Of a stretch of DNA of 36,839 bases, positions 22,524 through 31,498 are shown piece after piece. Position 1 is the first letter of the stretch; every line of letters starts with the position of its first letter. The position numbers and the translations under genes were made by a program. This DNA comes from an uncultured Eubacteriales bacterium (GTDB taxonomy: Bacteria > Bacillota > Clostridia > Christensenellales > CAG-138): positions 1-36,839 of the forward strand of contig URQH01000017.1 of the NCBI GenBank assembly GCA_900549955.1, in the 5' to 3' direction. The notes below the pieces were generated by a model that worked only from the letters and a program-made list of their open reading frames with translations, searched no databases and was not told the DNA's origin.

Positions 22524-22850
22524 ATGAAGCTGTTGTTTGCGATCATACAGAAGGAAGACACAAAGCCGTTGACCCGGGCGCTGATCGAGCATGAAATCAG
22601 CGTGACGCGCATTGCGAGTACCGGCGGGTTTTTGAGCGGCGGGAATACGACGCTCATGATCGGCGTGGAGGCGGACCGGTTGCAGACGGCGCTGGATGTC
22701 ATCCGCCAAAAATCCAGCCGCCGCCATTCCGTAACCGTGCCCTCCACGGGAATCCCACAGGCGATGGACAGCGCCGCCATGCCGGTACAGATTACGATTG
22801 GGGGCGCCACGGTGTTCATTTTGAATGTGGACGAGTTCCACAAATTTTAA
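22524..22850 (+). CDS. darA: Cyclic-di-AMP receptor, DarA/PstA-type (PII-like)
   Basis: 108 residues, the exact size of the DarA/PstA family (YaaQ, DUF970), a PII-like trimer that binds cyclic-di-AMP. The signature TRIASTGGFLSGGNTTLMIGVE (spanning about residues 28-49) holds the nucleotide loop. The C-terminal GGATVFILNVDEFHKF is also typical. In clostridia and bacilli the receptor takes part in osmolyte, potassium and cell-wall control through partners not yet well defined. The ATG at 22524 follows AAAGGAGGGACTGCGC. It has its own promoter and a strong terminator, so it is monocistronic. Confidence 0.95.
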   Translation: MKLLFAIIQKEDTKPLTRALIEHEISVTRIASTGGFLSGGNTTLMIGVEADRLQTALDVIRQKSSRRHSVTVPSTGIPQAMDSAAMPVQITIGGATVFILNVDEFHKF

Positions 22851-22896
22851 TTTCGATTGCCGCGCTGGCCTCGCAGGCGCGCCCAGGTAATTGTAA

Positions 22897-22939
22897 AAGG
22901 CAGGAGCCATCCGCACAACGTGCGGATGGCTCCTGCCTT
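22897..22939. terminator. Strong bidirectional terminator hairpin after darA
   Basis: A perfect stem of 20 bp: AAGGCAGGAGCCATCCGCAC pairs with the mirrored arm 22920-22939, loop AAC. On the minus strand it is followed by TTTTAC, so it can also end the small leftward gene at 22978-23106; on the plus strand the U-tract is poor (TTCCC). Confidence 0.85.
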
Positions 22940-22977
22940 CCCTGCGTGGACAGTTGCACCGGGATGGAGACGGGCCG

Positions 22978-23106
22978 TCAGCCTTCGTCCCGTTCCAAGG
23001 AGGCCGACAGGACGAGCAACACCTGTGCCGCCATATCAAAGCCGGGCAAAGCTGCGTTGAAGCCACACTGTTTCAAGAAATTTTGAATGTCGTGTATCCG
23101 GTTCAT
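22978..23106 (-). CDS. Small protein of unknown function (42 residues)
   Basis: A 43-codon minus-strand frame with ATG at 23106 and a near-ideal ribosome-binding site GGGAGGAACGGG just before it. It ends in TGA at 22978, about 40 bases ahead of the shared terminator hairpin. The product starts MNRIHDIQNFLKQCGF, with a central FDMAAQVLLVLSASLE helix: two short amphipathic helices separated by ALPG, no signal peptide. In size and the end pattern (VLLVLSASLE) it faintly recalls Spo0E-like small proteins, but the SQELD motif is absent, so no family is assigned. The strong ribosome site and well-placed terminator support a real gene; no clear promoter was found. Confidence 0.5.
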   Translation of the reverse strand: MNRIHDIQNFLKQCGFNAALPGFDMAAQVLLVLSASLERDEG

Positions 23107-23328
23107 TCCCGTTCCTCCCTATGAATGAAAATGTTGCAGCGATGGATGCCGCACGCATAGACTATCACCAAACGACAGGGTTCGCAATACAATTTCGCAT
23201 ATTAGACAATATTCGCCCCTCACTCGACTTTTTTATCTATGACAAGTCAAAAACGGGTTATATTGACGGCGTACAGGGACGCCGGACGCCGGTTGGCGGC
23301 TCCGGGGACGGCGTCCGCGCACGGGTAC

Positions 23329-23360
23329 AAAAAACGGAGCCGGGCATTTGCCCGGCTCCG
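23329..23360 (-). terminator. Intrinsic terminator after ugpC
   Basis: On the minus strand an 11-bp perfect stem CGGAGCCGGGC / GCCCGGCTCCG with loop AAAT, followed by TTTTTTG. It ends the leftward ABC-ATPase gene. Confidence 0.93.
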
Positions 23361-23379
23361 CAGTTGGCCATTCTGAGAA

Positions 23380-24591
<1,212 letters not shown>

Positions 24592-24794
24592 GTGTTCCCG
24601 GCTCTGATGGGCACGAACTTCATCAACTGCCCACCTCGCTTCCGCCCGCATATGTGGCGGAGGCATTACGACAGGTCTCCACACTGCCGCACCGCGAGCC
24701 ATGCGGTCTTGTTCTGTACCTCCTTTATTGAGCGGTCCCGGCACTAATGGCAGTGGAGTAGCGCCGGCCCGCTTTGATACAGCTTCATAACGTT

Positions 24795-24823
24795 ATTATG
24801 ACAAAAAATAAAATCTTTGGCAA
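24795..24823 (-). promoter_or_regulatory. Promoter of ugpC
   Basis: On the minus strand TTGCCA (24818-24823), 17 bases, then CATAAT (24795-24800), each one base from consensus. The leader to the ATG at 24591 is about 195 bases. The -35 overlaps the left arm of the 24820-24860 inverted repeat. Confidence 0.82.
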
Positions 24824-24860
24824 GGAAAATATTCGGAGCTTGCATGAAAATTTTCCTTGC
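24820..24860. repeat. 11-bp inverted repeat in the divergent ugpC / NAGPA promoter region
   Basis: GCAAGGAAAAT (24820-24830) and ATTTTCCTTGC (24850-24860) are perfect inverted copies with 30 bases between their centres, about three helix turns. The left arm covers the -35 of ugpC and the right arm lies between -35 and -10 of the rightward gene. It looks like a divergent operator. Confidence 0.7.
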
Positions 24861-24868
24861 GGTACAAT
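24840..24868 (+). promoter_or_regulatory. Promoter of the first phosphodiester-glycosidase gene
   Basis: TTGCAT (24840-24845), 17 bases, then TACAAT (24863-24868). Leader of about 67 bases to the ATG at 24942. The right arm of the inverted repeat lies in the spacer. Confidence 0.7.
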
Positions 24869-24941
24869 GCTGTCATTGATCCTGCAAACGCAGAAACTTG
24901 GCGCAGCAGGGTCGGCGGGAAATTGTACTGGGGAGACGGAC

Positions 24942-26039
24942 ATGAAGCGAACTGCAACGCTTGTGCTGGCAGGGATTCTTGCGTTTGGCGCTGCCATGCC
25001 GGGCCTGGCGGCCGAGGGGCCGGAAACGCCGCAGGCGGGCGACCTCAACGGCGACGGGCAGGTCAGCGCCGCGGATGCCGCGGTGGTGCTGCGCGCCGCC
25101 TCCGGCGCGCTGTCGCTCGACAACGACGCGGTCGTGGCGGCGGATGTGACGGGGAGCCTGAGCGTCAACCAGACCGATGCAACGGCCATCCTGCTGCGCG
25201 CCTCCGGGCTGCTGAACGACTTTTCCGACCTGGTGGGCAAGCTGAACGGCGCGCTGCTCGGGGAGCAGTTTGCGGAGCGGTTCTCCTATCTGGGCACGAT
25301 CATCACCGAGACGGCCTATCGCAGCGACCAGGTCAGCGTCACGTCCAACATCATCCGGCGGGACGACAGCATATGCTATGTCATGGACATCTATCTGCGG
25401 GACATCACCAGCTTCCGCACGGCCTTTTCGAGCGGCGAATACCGCGGCAAGCGCGAAACGGTGCTGCAAATGGCGGAGGACAACGAGGCGATCGTGGCCA
25501 TCAACGGGGATTTCTATTCCTATCGTGGGAACGGCCCCGTGGTGCGTAACGGCGTCTGGTACTTGGAGGACGTGGACGACCGGATGGACATCTGCGTGCT
25601 CTATCGAGACGGTCGGCTCGTCACGTATGATAAAGGCGTGACGCTCGAGCAGATCCAGGCGGGCGGCGAGGCGTACCAGAGCTGGGCGTTCGGGCCGCGG
25701 CTGCTCGACGACGAAGGGCAGGCAATGACGGAATTCCATTGCAACAAGACCATTCTCACCACCAACCCGCGCGCCGCCGTCGGCTATTATTCGCCCGGGC
25801 ACTACTGCTTTGTGCTCGTGGACGGCAGGCAGGGGTCGTATTCGAAGGGCATGACCATGGAGCAGCTGTCCCAGTTCTTTTATGACCTCGGGTGTACCGC
25901 GGCCTACAATCTGGACGGCGGGCAGACGGCCGTCATGGCGTCCAAGCGCGGCCTGGTCAACCAGCCGTACGACGGCGGCCGCACGACGAGCGACATTCTG
26001 TACATCGGGGAGCCGTTGCCCGGGGAGGTGGCGGAATGA
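24942..26039 (+). CDS. Exported protein: dockerin-like repeats plus phosphodiester glycosidase (NAGPA) domain, paralogue 1
   Basis: 365 residues. A Sec signal peptide (about residues 1-24, ending GLA) precedes two dockerin-type calcium-loop segments, GDLNGDGQVSAADAAVVL (33-50) and a degenerate second copy ADVTGSLSVNQTDATAILL (67-85). This resembles type I dockerins but sits at the N-terminus. Residues about 143-355 match the NAGPA/DUF2233 fold: AINGDFYSYRGNGPVVRNG with N188, GHYCFVLVDGR, and YNLDGGQTAVM around D325. NAGPA proteins cleave the phosphodiester that links a sugar to phosphate; bacterial substrates are mostly unknown. The ATG at 24942 follows GGGGAGACGG. It starts an operon with the second paralogue (ATGA overlap). 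An extracellular role on phosphoglycans is inferred. Confidence 0.85.
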   Translation: MKRTATLVLAGILAFGAAMPGLAAEGPETPQAGDLNGDGQVSAADAAVVLRAASGALSLDNDAVVAADVTGSLSVNQTDATAILLRASGLLNDFSDLVGKLNGALLGEQFAERFSYLGTIITETAYRSDQVSVTSNIIRRDDSICYVMDIYLRDITSFRTAFSSGEYRGKRETVLQMAEDNEAIVAINGDFYSYRGNGPVVRNGVWYLEDVDDRMDICVLYRDGRLVTYDKGVTLEQIQAGGEAYQSWAFGPRLLDDEGQAMTEFHCNKTILTTNPRAAVGYYSPGHYCFVLVDGRQGSYSKGMTMEQLSQFFYDLGCTAAYNLDGGQTAVMASKRGLVNQPYDGGRTTSDILYIGEPLPGEVAE

Positions 26040-27223
26040 CGGCGCGCGCCCGGCGCCGCGCGGCGTGCCTGCTCGTGCTTTGCGCGCTGTGCCTGCCGTG
26101 GCCGGCGGCCGTCGCCGAGGACACGCCGGCGCCGGAGGAAGGCGCGGCGCTGCAGGGGGCGGAGACGCCCCTGCCGGAGGAGGGAGCGACGGGGACGGGC
26201 GCGGAGACGCCTTTGCCGGAAGAGTCGCCGGCACAGCCGTCGGTGGAGCCGCCGGTGCTGACGGCGGCCGACGTCGCATATTTGATGCGGAACCCGGAAT
26301 ACGTGGTGGACGTGACGGGCAATGGCAGCGTGGACGAAGCGGATTTTCAGGCGCTGCTGCTGCACGCGGCAGACGTCATACCCGATCTTGAGGCGCTGCC
26401 GGCCGTCCTCGAGGACAGCCTGATCGGGGAGCAGGCGCTGGACCGCTTCTGCTATACGGGCGTCCAAAGCGGGGACGGGCATTACCGGAGCGAGACGATC
26501 TCCTATCGGCTGCGCATCGTGGAGACCGAGCAGGTGACCTACTATGTGGCCGACATCCTGCTCCGGGACCTGTCGCATTTCCGCACGGCGTTCGGCAGGG
26601 ATACCTATCGCCGGTCGGAGTTTGTCGTGGATATGGCGGAGCGCAACAACGCCATCATCGCAATCAACGGGGACTATTTTACCGGCGCCGCCAACGACGG
26701 CCCCGTCATCCGCAACGGCGTTCTGTACCGCGATTCCATCGACCGCAACCGGGACGCCTGCGTGCTGTATCAGGACGGGACGGTGGAGACGTATGCGCCG
26801 GACGAGATCGACGTGGAAGAGATGATGGCGCGCGGGGCCTACCAGTGCTGGACGTTCGGCCCCAGCCTGCTTGACGAAGAGGGGCAGCCCAAGACGGAGA
26901 AGAGCCAGTTCCTGAGCACGGTGCAGCGGGCGAACCCACGCAGCGCGTTGGGGTATGTGTCGCCCGGCCACTACCTGTTTGTGACGGTGGACGGGCGGGG
27001 GCAGAGCGGCTCACGCGGCATGACGATGGCGGAGCTCTCCCAGCTGATGTATGATTTGGGGTGCACGGTTGCCTACAACCTGGATGGCGGCGGCACGGCG
27101 ATCATGGCGGATCAGGACGGTGCGGTCAGCAATCAGTCCAACGACGAGCGCCGCTGCAGCGACATTCTCTTTATCGTCGAGGACGTGTCGGCTTACCAGC
27201 AGGCGACGGAGGAGGACGAATGA
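26036..27223 (+). CDS. Exported phosphodiester glycosidase (NAGPA) protein, paralogue 2
   Basis: 395 residues. A signal peptide (about 1-27, AVA cleavage) is followed by a low-complexity Pro/Glu/Ala linker (28-75) in which AETPLPEE occurs twice. A single EF-hand/dockerin-like loop comes next, DVTGNGSVDEADFQALLLH (92-110). The NAGPA domain runs from about 165 to 385, with AINGDYFTGAANDGPVIRNG (N211), GHYLFVTVDGRG and YNLDGGGTAIMADQDG. It shares the segment PDLEALPAVLEDSLIGE with paralogue 3. The start overlaps paralogue 1 as ATGA, and its stop overlaps ttcA in the same way. The three paralogues differ mainly in the linker and calcium-loop count, which suggests one domain family adapted to different anchoring. 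Confidence 0.85.
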   Translation: MTARARRRAACLLVLCALCLPWPAAVAEDTPAPEEGAALQGAETPLPEEGATGTGAETPLPEESPAQPSVEPPVLTAADVAYLMRNPEYVVDVTGNGSVDEADFQALLLHAADVIPDLEALPAVLEDSLIGEQALDRFCYTGVQSGDGHYRSETISYRLRIVETEQVTYYVADILLRDLSHFRTAFGRDTYRRSEFVVDMAERNNAIIAINGDYFTGAANDGPVIRNGVLYRDSIDRNRDACVLYQDGTVETYAPDEIDVEEMMARGAYQCWTFGPSLLDEEGQPKTEKSQFLSTVQRANPRSALGYVSPGHYLFVTVDGRGQSGSRGMTMAELSQLMYDLGCTVAYNLDGGGTAIMADQDGAVSNQSNDERRCSDILFIVEDVSAYQQATEEDE

Positions 27224-28050
27224 AACGGGTACTGGGCAGCATCCGGCGCGCGGACGAACGTTACCGGATGATCGAAGACGGCGACCGGGTGTGCATCGGC
27301 GTGTCGGGCGGCAAGGATTCGCTGCTGTTGATGGAAGCGATGAAGCTGTACCAGCGGTTTTGCTATACCCGGTTTGACGTATGCGCGGTCATGCTCGATC
27401 TCGGCCTCCGGCAACAGGATACTTCCGCGATCGAGGCGTATGCCGCGCGCATCGGCATGGACTTTACCGTCATCCACACCGACATTGGCAAGGTCGTGTT
27501 CGAATACCGGCAGGAGCGCAGCCCCTGTGCGCTGTGTGCCAAGCTGCGCCGCGGTGCGCTCAACACCGCGGCGGTGGAGCGCGGCTGCAACAAGGTGGCG
27601 CTCGGGCATAACCGCGAGGACGTGCTCGAAACGCTGTTCATGAGCATGCTGTACGAGGGACGGATCAACACGTTTGCGCCGGTGACGCATCTGAGTCGCC
27701 GCAACGTGACGGTCATCCGGCCGCTGATCTTCCTGCCGGAAAAATATGCGCTCTCCGTGGCGCGGCAGCGCGAGCTGCCGATCCTGCCGCCCAACTGCGA
27801 CATTGCAGGGCAGACCAAGCGCGAGGAGGCGCGGCAGCTGCTGCAGCATCTCGCGACGCTGGTGCCCGACATCGAGCAGAAGCTGCTCCACGCGCTGATC
27901 CATACCGAGACATACGGCCTGTGGGACAGGATGAAACTGCCGCCGGGGCTATATGCGGCCGAGACGGCGGACGGGGGAAAGGTCCTGCAGCGTCAGGAGG
28001 ATTCACAGACTGTTTGCATTGCGCCGGGCGCATCGTGTGATATACTGTAA
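27220..28050 (+). CDS. ttcA: TtcA-like tRNA 2-thiocytidine synthetase (PP-loop ATPase)
   Basis: 276 residues. The PP-loop IGVSGGKDSLLLMEA (about residues 26-40) binds ATP. The CALC pair and the nearby GHNREDVLETLFMSMLYEGRI segment match TtcA-type enzymes that thiolate cytidine 32 of tRNA through a [4Fe-4S] cluster. The pattern SPCALCAKLRRG supplies the two conserved cysteines; LPPNCD gives a third. The C-terminus is a short helical tail. The ATG at 27220 overlaps the NAGPA paralogue 2 stop (ATGA) and follows GGAGGAC. It is a cytoplasmic RNA-modification gene inside an exported-protein operon; whether this is functional or simply historical is not clear. Confidence 0.88.
   Translation: MKRVLGSIRRADERYRMIEDGDRVCIGVSGGKDSLLLMEAMKLYQRFCYTRFDVCAVMLDLGLRQQDTSAIEAYAARIGMDFTVIHTDIGKVVFEYRQERSPCALCAKLRRGALNTAAVERGCNKVALGHNREDVLETLFMSMLYEGRINTFAPVTHLSRRNVTVIRPLIFLPEKYALSVARQRELPILPPNCDIAGQTKREEARQLLQHLATLVPDIEQKLLHALIHTETYGLWDRMKLPPGLYAAETADGGKVLQRQEDSQTVCIAPGASCDIL
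28019..28046 (+). promoter_or_regulatory. Probable promoter of the CotH-like gene
   Basis: TATACT (28041-28046) lies near the ttcA stop, with a poor -35-like TTGCGC (28019-28024) 16 bases before it. Leader about 43 bases. The -35 is weak, so an activator or a different sigma factor is possible. Confidence 0.5.
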
Positions 28051-28095
28051 TATGTAATCGGATGCCGTGTGTAAACGAATGATCCAAGGAGCGCC

Positions 28096-31000
28096 ATGTC
28101 AAAGAAAACGACCTACATGTTGCTTGCGTGCCTGTTAGCCGTGTCGGCCCTGCTGACGGCGGCGTGTTCCCTGTTGCCCGGCGGCACCGGCGAGGGCGCG
28201 CTCGTCATCAACGAAGTCGTGTCGAGCAACAAGCGGTGCCTGCTCGACGAGGCTATCGGCTCGCCGGACTGGATCGAACTGTACAACGGGACGGGGAACG
28301 ACATCAATCTGGCGGGATACGGCCTGTCGGACAATGTGCGAAAGCTCTACAAATACACCTTTCCGGATGTGACGATTCGCGCCGGGGAATATCTCATCGT
28401 CTACGCCGCGGAGAACAACGGCGTGGAAAAGACGGACGTAATCTGTACCGGTTTTGGCCTTTCCAAGAACGGCGACTCGCTGTATCTGTGCAATAATTAC
28501 TATGAGATCGTGCAGGAACTGAACCTCCCTGCCATGCTGACGGACGTCTCCTATGCGCGCCGCAGCGACGGCACATACGGCTATTGCGGCACGCCCACGC
28601 CGGGCGCGGAGAACACCACGGAGATCGTGGCGGATCAGGACACGCTGTTTGTCGAGCAGGATCTCGACGCGCTGCGTATCACGGAGGTGCAGCCGGACGG
28701 CAACGGCGAGACGTGGATGGAGCTGTACAATGCGTCCGACGGAGACGTGCGGCTGGACAATTTTTACGTGTCGGACGCGTCGACTAACCTGCTGCGCTAT
28801 CAGCTGCCGGAGGGCACGCTGGCGGCCGGCGAGTATATAGTCGTGTATCTGACGGGCGAGACCGGCGCGGACCGGATCGAGGCGTCGTTCAGGCTGGGGC
28901 GTGCGGATACACACGTCTATCTGGCCAACTGGCAGGGCGTGCTCGTGTCCGAACTGGCCTGGGAGCCTGATGTCCCGGCGGGGCTGACGGTGGTCGCTCT
29001 GGAGGATGGCTCTGCGGGCTATACCGCGTTCCCGACGCCCGGCGCGCCCAATTCCGATCAGGTCTTCTCTTCCATCGAAATCACCGAGATGGACGACGGC
29101 GACCCGGTGCTGCTCAACGAGGCGCTGCGAACCAACAAATACAGCGCTGTGGATGCCGATGGCGACCGCAGCGAGTGGGTAGAGCTGTACAACCATTCCA
29201 CGGAGCCGGTCAGCCTGTGGGGCTACTACCTGTCCGACGATGCGGCCGACCGGTTCAAGTGGGCCTTCCCGGATGTGGAGCTGCCGGGCGGCGCATACCT
29301 GGTGGTGTTCCTGTCGGGCAAGGACCGTGCCGGGGACGAGCTGCACGCCTCTTTCCGCCTGTCCGACGAGGAAGAGGCGGTTTACCTGACGCGCCTGGAC
29401 GGCCTGCGCTCGGACAGCCTCACGTTACCGGTGACCCTGCCGGACAACGCGTCCGTGGGGCGCGGAGAGGGCGGCGCGATACGCTATTATGCGCAGCCAA
29501 CCCCCGGGTATGAGAATGCATATGGATATGAAACAGCCGACTCGATCGGCTGTTTCGATCAGAACGGCGTGTATATCAGCGAGGTCAGCGCGGTCAGCGC
29601 GGCCAAGAGCGGCAAAAACGACTGGATCGAGCTGTACAACGGCTCGCAGGAGACGGTCGACCTGACTGGCTGGTATCTGTCCGACAGCGACAACGAGCCG
29701 CTCAAATACCAGATTTCCGGCGTCACGATCGAGGCGGGCGGGTATGCCGTGATCGAAGCGACGTCGCATGTTTCCCGGCAGGCGGAGGGGGTGGCTACGT
29801 TCGGCATCTCCCCGTCGGGCGAGACGCTCGTGCTTTCCGATGTGAACGGCGTGCGGGTGGACACGTTCCAGACCGGCGTGCTTGCCGAGGGGATCACGAG
29901 CGGCCGCATTGTGGGCGACGCGAGCGTGGCGCGCGTGTTTTTCTCCGCGCCCACGCGCGGCAAGGCCAATGGCGACGCACAGCTGAGCGGCTATGCTTCG
30001 CAGCCCGTGTTTTCCGAGACGGGGTTATACCAGTCCGGACCGTTTGCCCTGACGATCACCTGCGCCATGCCGGACGCGGTCATCCGCTATACGGTCGACG
30101 GGTCGGAGCCGACGGAGAGCGACGCGCTGTACGACGGGCCACTGACCATATCGGAGAACATGGTCGTGCGCGCGGCGGCGTTTGCGCCCGGCAAGCTGCG
30201 TTCTGAGGTCACCACGTTTACCTATCTGTTTGTAGAGCCGCACACGCTGCCGGTCGTTTCCCTGTGCGGCGACCCGAAGAATATTTCCACGGTGTATGCG
30301 GTGACGCAGCGCTCCCAGAAGGTGGAGCGCGAGGCGTTTATCCAGTATTACGAGACGGATGGCCGCCTGGGGGTGGAGTTCCCCTGCGGCATCAAGGCCA
30401 AGGGCGCCGGCACGCTCGTGTATCAGCAGAAGTCGCTGGCGATCCACCTGCGCGCCGCATATGGGCAGACGGAGGTCAACTACCCGTTCTTTTCCGACTC
30501 GGAGCTGACCACGTTCGTCTCCCTCGCGCTGCGCAACAGCGGGCAGGACTATGGCGACCACGCGTATGACGCCCGCGTGCGCGACTCGTTTGCCTCGCGC
30601 GCCGTGGCGGGTATGCACATCGACTATGCGCTCACGCGCCCGGTCATCGTGTATTTGAACGGCGTGTACTACGGCATTTACGACCTCAACGAGGATCAGA
30701 ACAAGGACTATCTGGTCAACCACTACGGCGTGGACGGCGACCTGGTGGACATCATCCAGCGCAACACGACCGTCCTGCAGGGCAGCAACGCGGACATCAA
30801 GCGCGTGTTTGCCTTTGCCGTGGAGGAGGACCTGTCCGACGACGCCGTGTTCCAGCAGTTTGCCGAGTGGGTGGACGTGGCGTATTTTACGGACTATTTC
30901 ATCGCGCAGACGTATTTCTGCAATTCCGACATGTTCAACCAGAAGTACTGGCGTTCACAGGATTATACCGTCAAGTGGCGGCCGATCTTTTATGACCTCG

Positions 31001-31422
31001 ACTTCGTGTTTAACGTCCCGAGCGGGTATAAGCGGGACATCATCCCGAATTATTTCAGCAAGACGGGCGTGCCGTCCAACGATGGGTCGCTCACCTACAT
31101 GAACATCTATGTCGGACTCAACAAGAACGCCGCCTGGCGGCAGATGTGCGCCGAACGGTATGTGGAGCTCGTCTGCACGCAGTTTGCGCCGGAGCGCCTG
31201 CTTGCGATTCTCGACGAACTGGTGGAGGCCATGCGGCCGGAGATGGAGCGGCACATTGCGCGCTGGAACCGGCCGAAGAGCATGAGCGCATGGGAGGAGG
31301 CTGTAGAGAAGCTGCGTGAGATGATCCGCAACCGTCCGCAGTATGCGCTGGACAACATGCAGGCGTATTTTAAGATATCGGATGCGCAGATGGACGAATG
31401 GATCGCCAAGCATAGCGCGTGA
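28096..31422 (+). CDS. Lipoprotein with four lamin-tail domains, a chitobiase-like domain and a CotH kinase domain
   Basis: 1108 residues. Signal peptide with lipobox LTAAC (lipid anchor C24). Four lamin-tail (LTD) domains begin near residues 37, 193, 338 and 492; each carries WIELYN-type and GYxLSD-type motifs and ends near a TPG turn or its equivalent. A chitobiase/hexosaminidase C-terminal-like domain (about 636-715, IRYTVDGSEPTESDALYDG) follows. The CotH kinase domain (about 740-1090) has K779 in QQKSLAIHL, YYGIYDLNED (D863, E866, D867) and WRPIFYDLDF (D967, D969), consistent with a metal/ATP site. CotH proteins are atypical kinases first known from spore coats; extracellular surface versions with LTD domains are frequent in clostridia. 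Substrate unknown. The ATG at 28096 follows AAGGAGCG. Confidence 0.9.
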   Translation: MSKKTTYMLLACLLAVSALLTAACSLLPGGTGEGALVINEVVSSNKRCLLDEAIGSPDWIELYNGTGNDINLAGYGLSDNVRKLYKYTFPDVTIRAGEYLIVYAAENNGVEKTDVICTGFGLSKNGDSLYLCNNYYEIVQELNLPAMLTDVSYARRSDGTYGYCGTPTPGAENTTEIVADQDTLFVEQDLDALRITEVQPDGNGETWMELYNASDGDVRLDNFYVSDASTNLLRYQLPEGTLAAGEYIVVYLTGETGADRIEASFRLGRADTHVYLANWQGVLVSELAWEPDVPAGLTVVALEDGSAGYTAFPTPGAPNSDQVFSSIEITEMDDGDPVLLNEALRTNKYSAVDADGDRSEWVELYNHSTEPVSLWGYYLSDDAADRFKWAFPDVELPGGAYLVVFLSGKDRAGDELHASFRLSDEEEAVYLTRLDGLRSDSLTLPVTLPDNASVGRGEGGAIRYYAQPTPGYENAYGYETADSIGCFDQNGVYISEVSAVSAAKSGKNDWIELYNGSQETVDLTGWYLSDSDNEPLKYQISGVTIEAGGYAVIEATSHVSRQAEGVATFGISPSGETLVLSDVNGVRVDTFQTGVLAEGITSGRIVGDASVARVFFSAPTRGKANGDAQLSGYASQPVFSETGLYQSGPFALTITCAMPDAVIRYTVDGSEPTESDALYDGPLTISENMVVRAAAFAPGKLRSEVTTFTYLFVEPHTLPVVSLCGDPKNISTVYAVTQRSQKVEREAFIQYYETDGRLGVEFPCGIKAKGAGTLVYQQKSLAIHLRAAYGQTEVNYPFFSDSELTTFVSLALRNSGQDYGDHAYDARVRDSFASRAVAGMHIDYALTRPVIVYLNGVYYGIYDLNEDQNKDYLVNHYGVDGDLVDIIQRNTTVLQGSNADIKRVFAFAVEEDLSDDAVFQQFAEWVDVAYFTDYFIAQTYFCNSDMFNQKYWRSQDYTVKWRPIFYDLDFVFNVPSGYKRDIIPNYFSKTGVPSNDGSLTYMNIYVGLNKNAAWRQMCAERYVELVCTQFAPERLLAILDELVEAMRPEMERHIARWNRPKSMSAWEEAVEKLREMIRNRPQYALDNMQAYFKISDAQMDEWIAKHSA

Positions 31423-31498
31423 GTCCGGTCGGTGTCCGGTGCGGAAGGCGCGGTTGCATGCGGCTATGCGTGCGACGCAGAAGGGGAGGACAAGCAGC

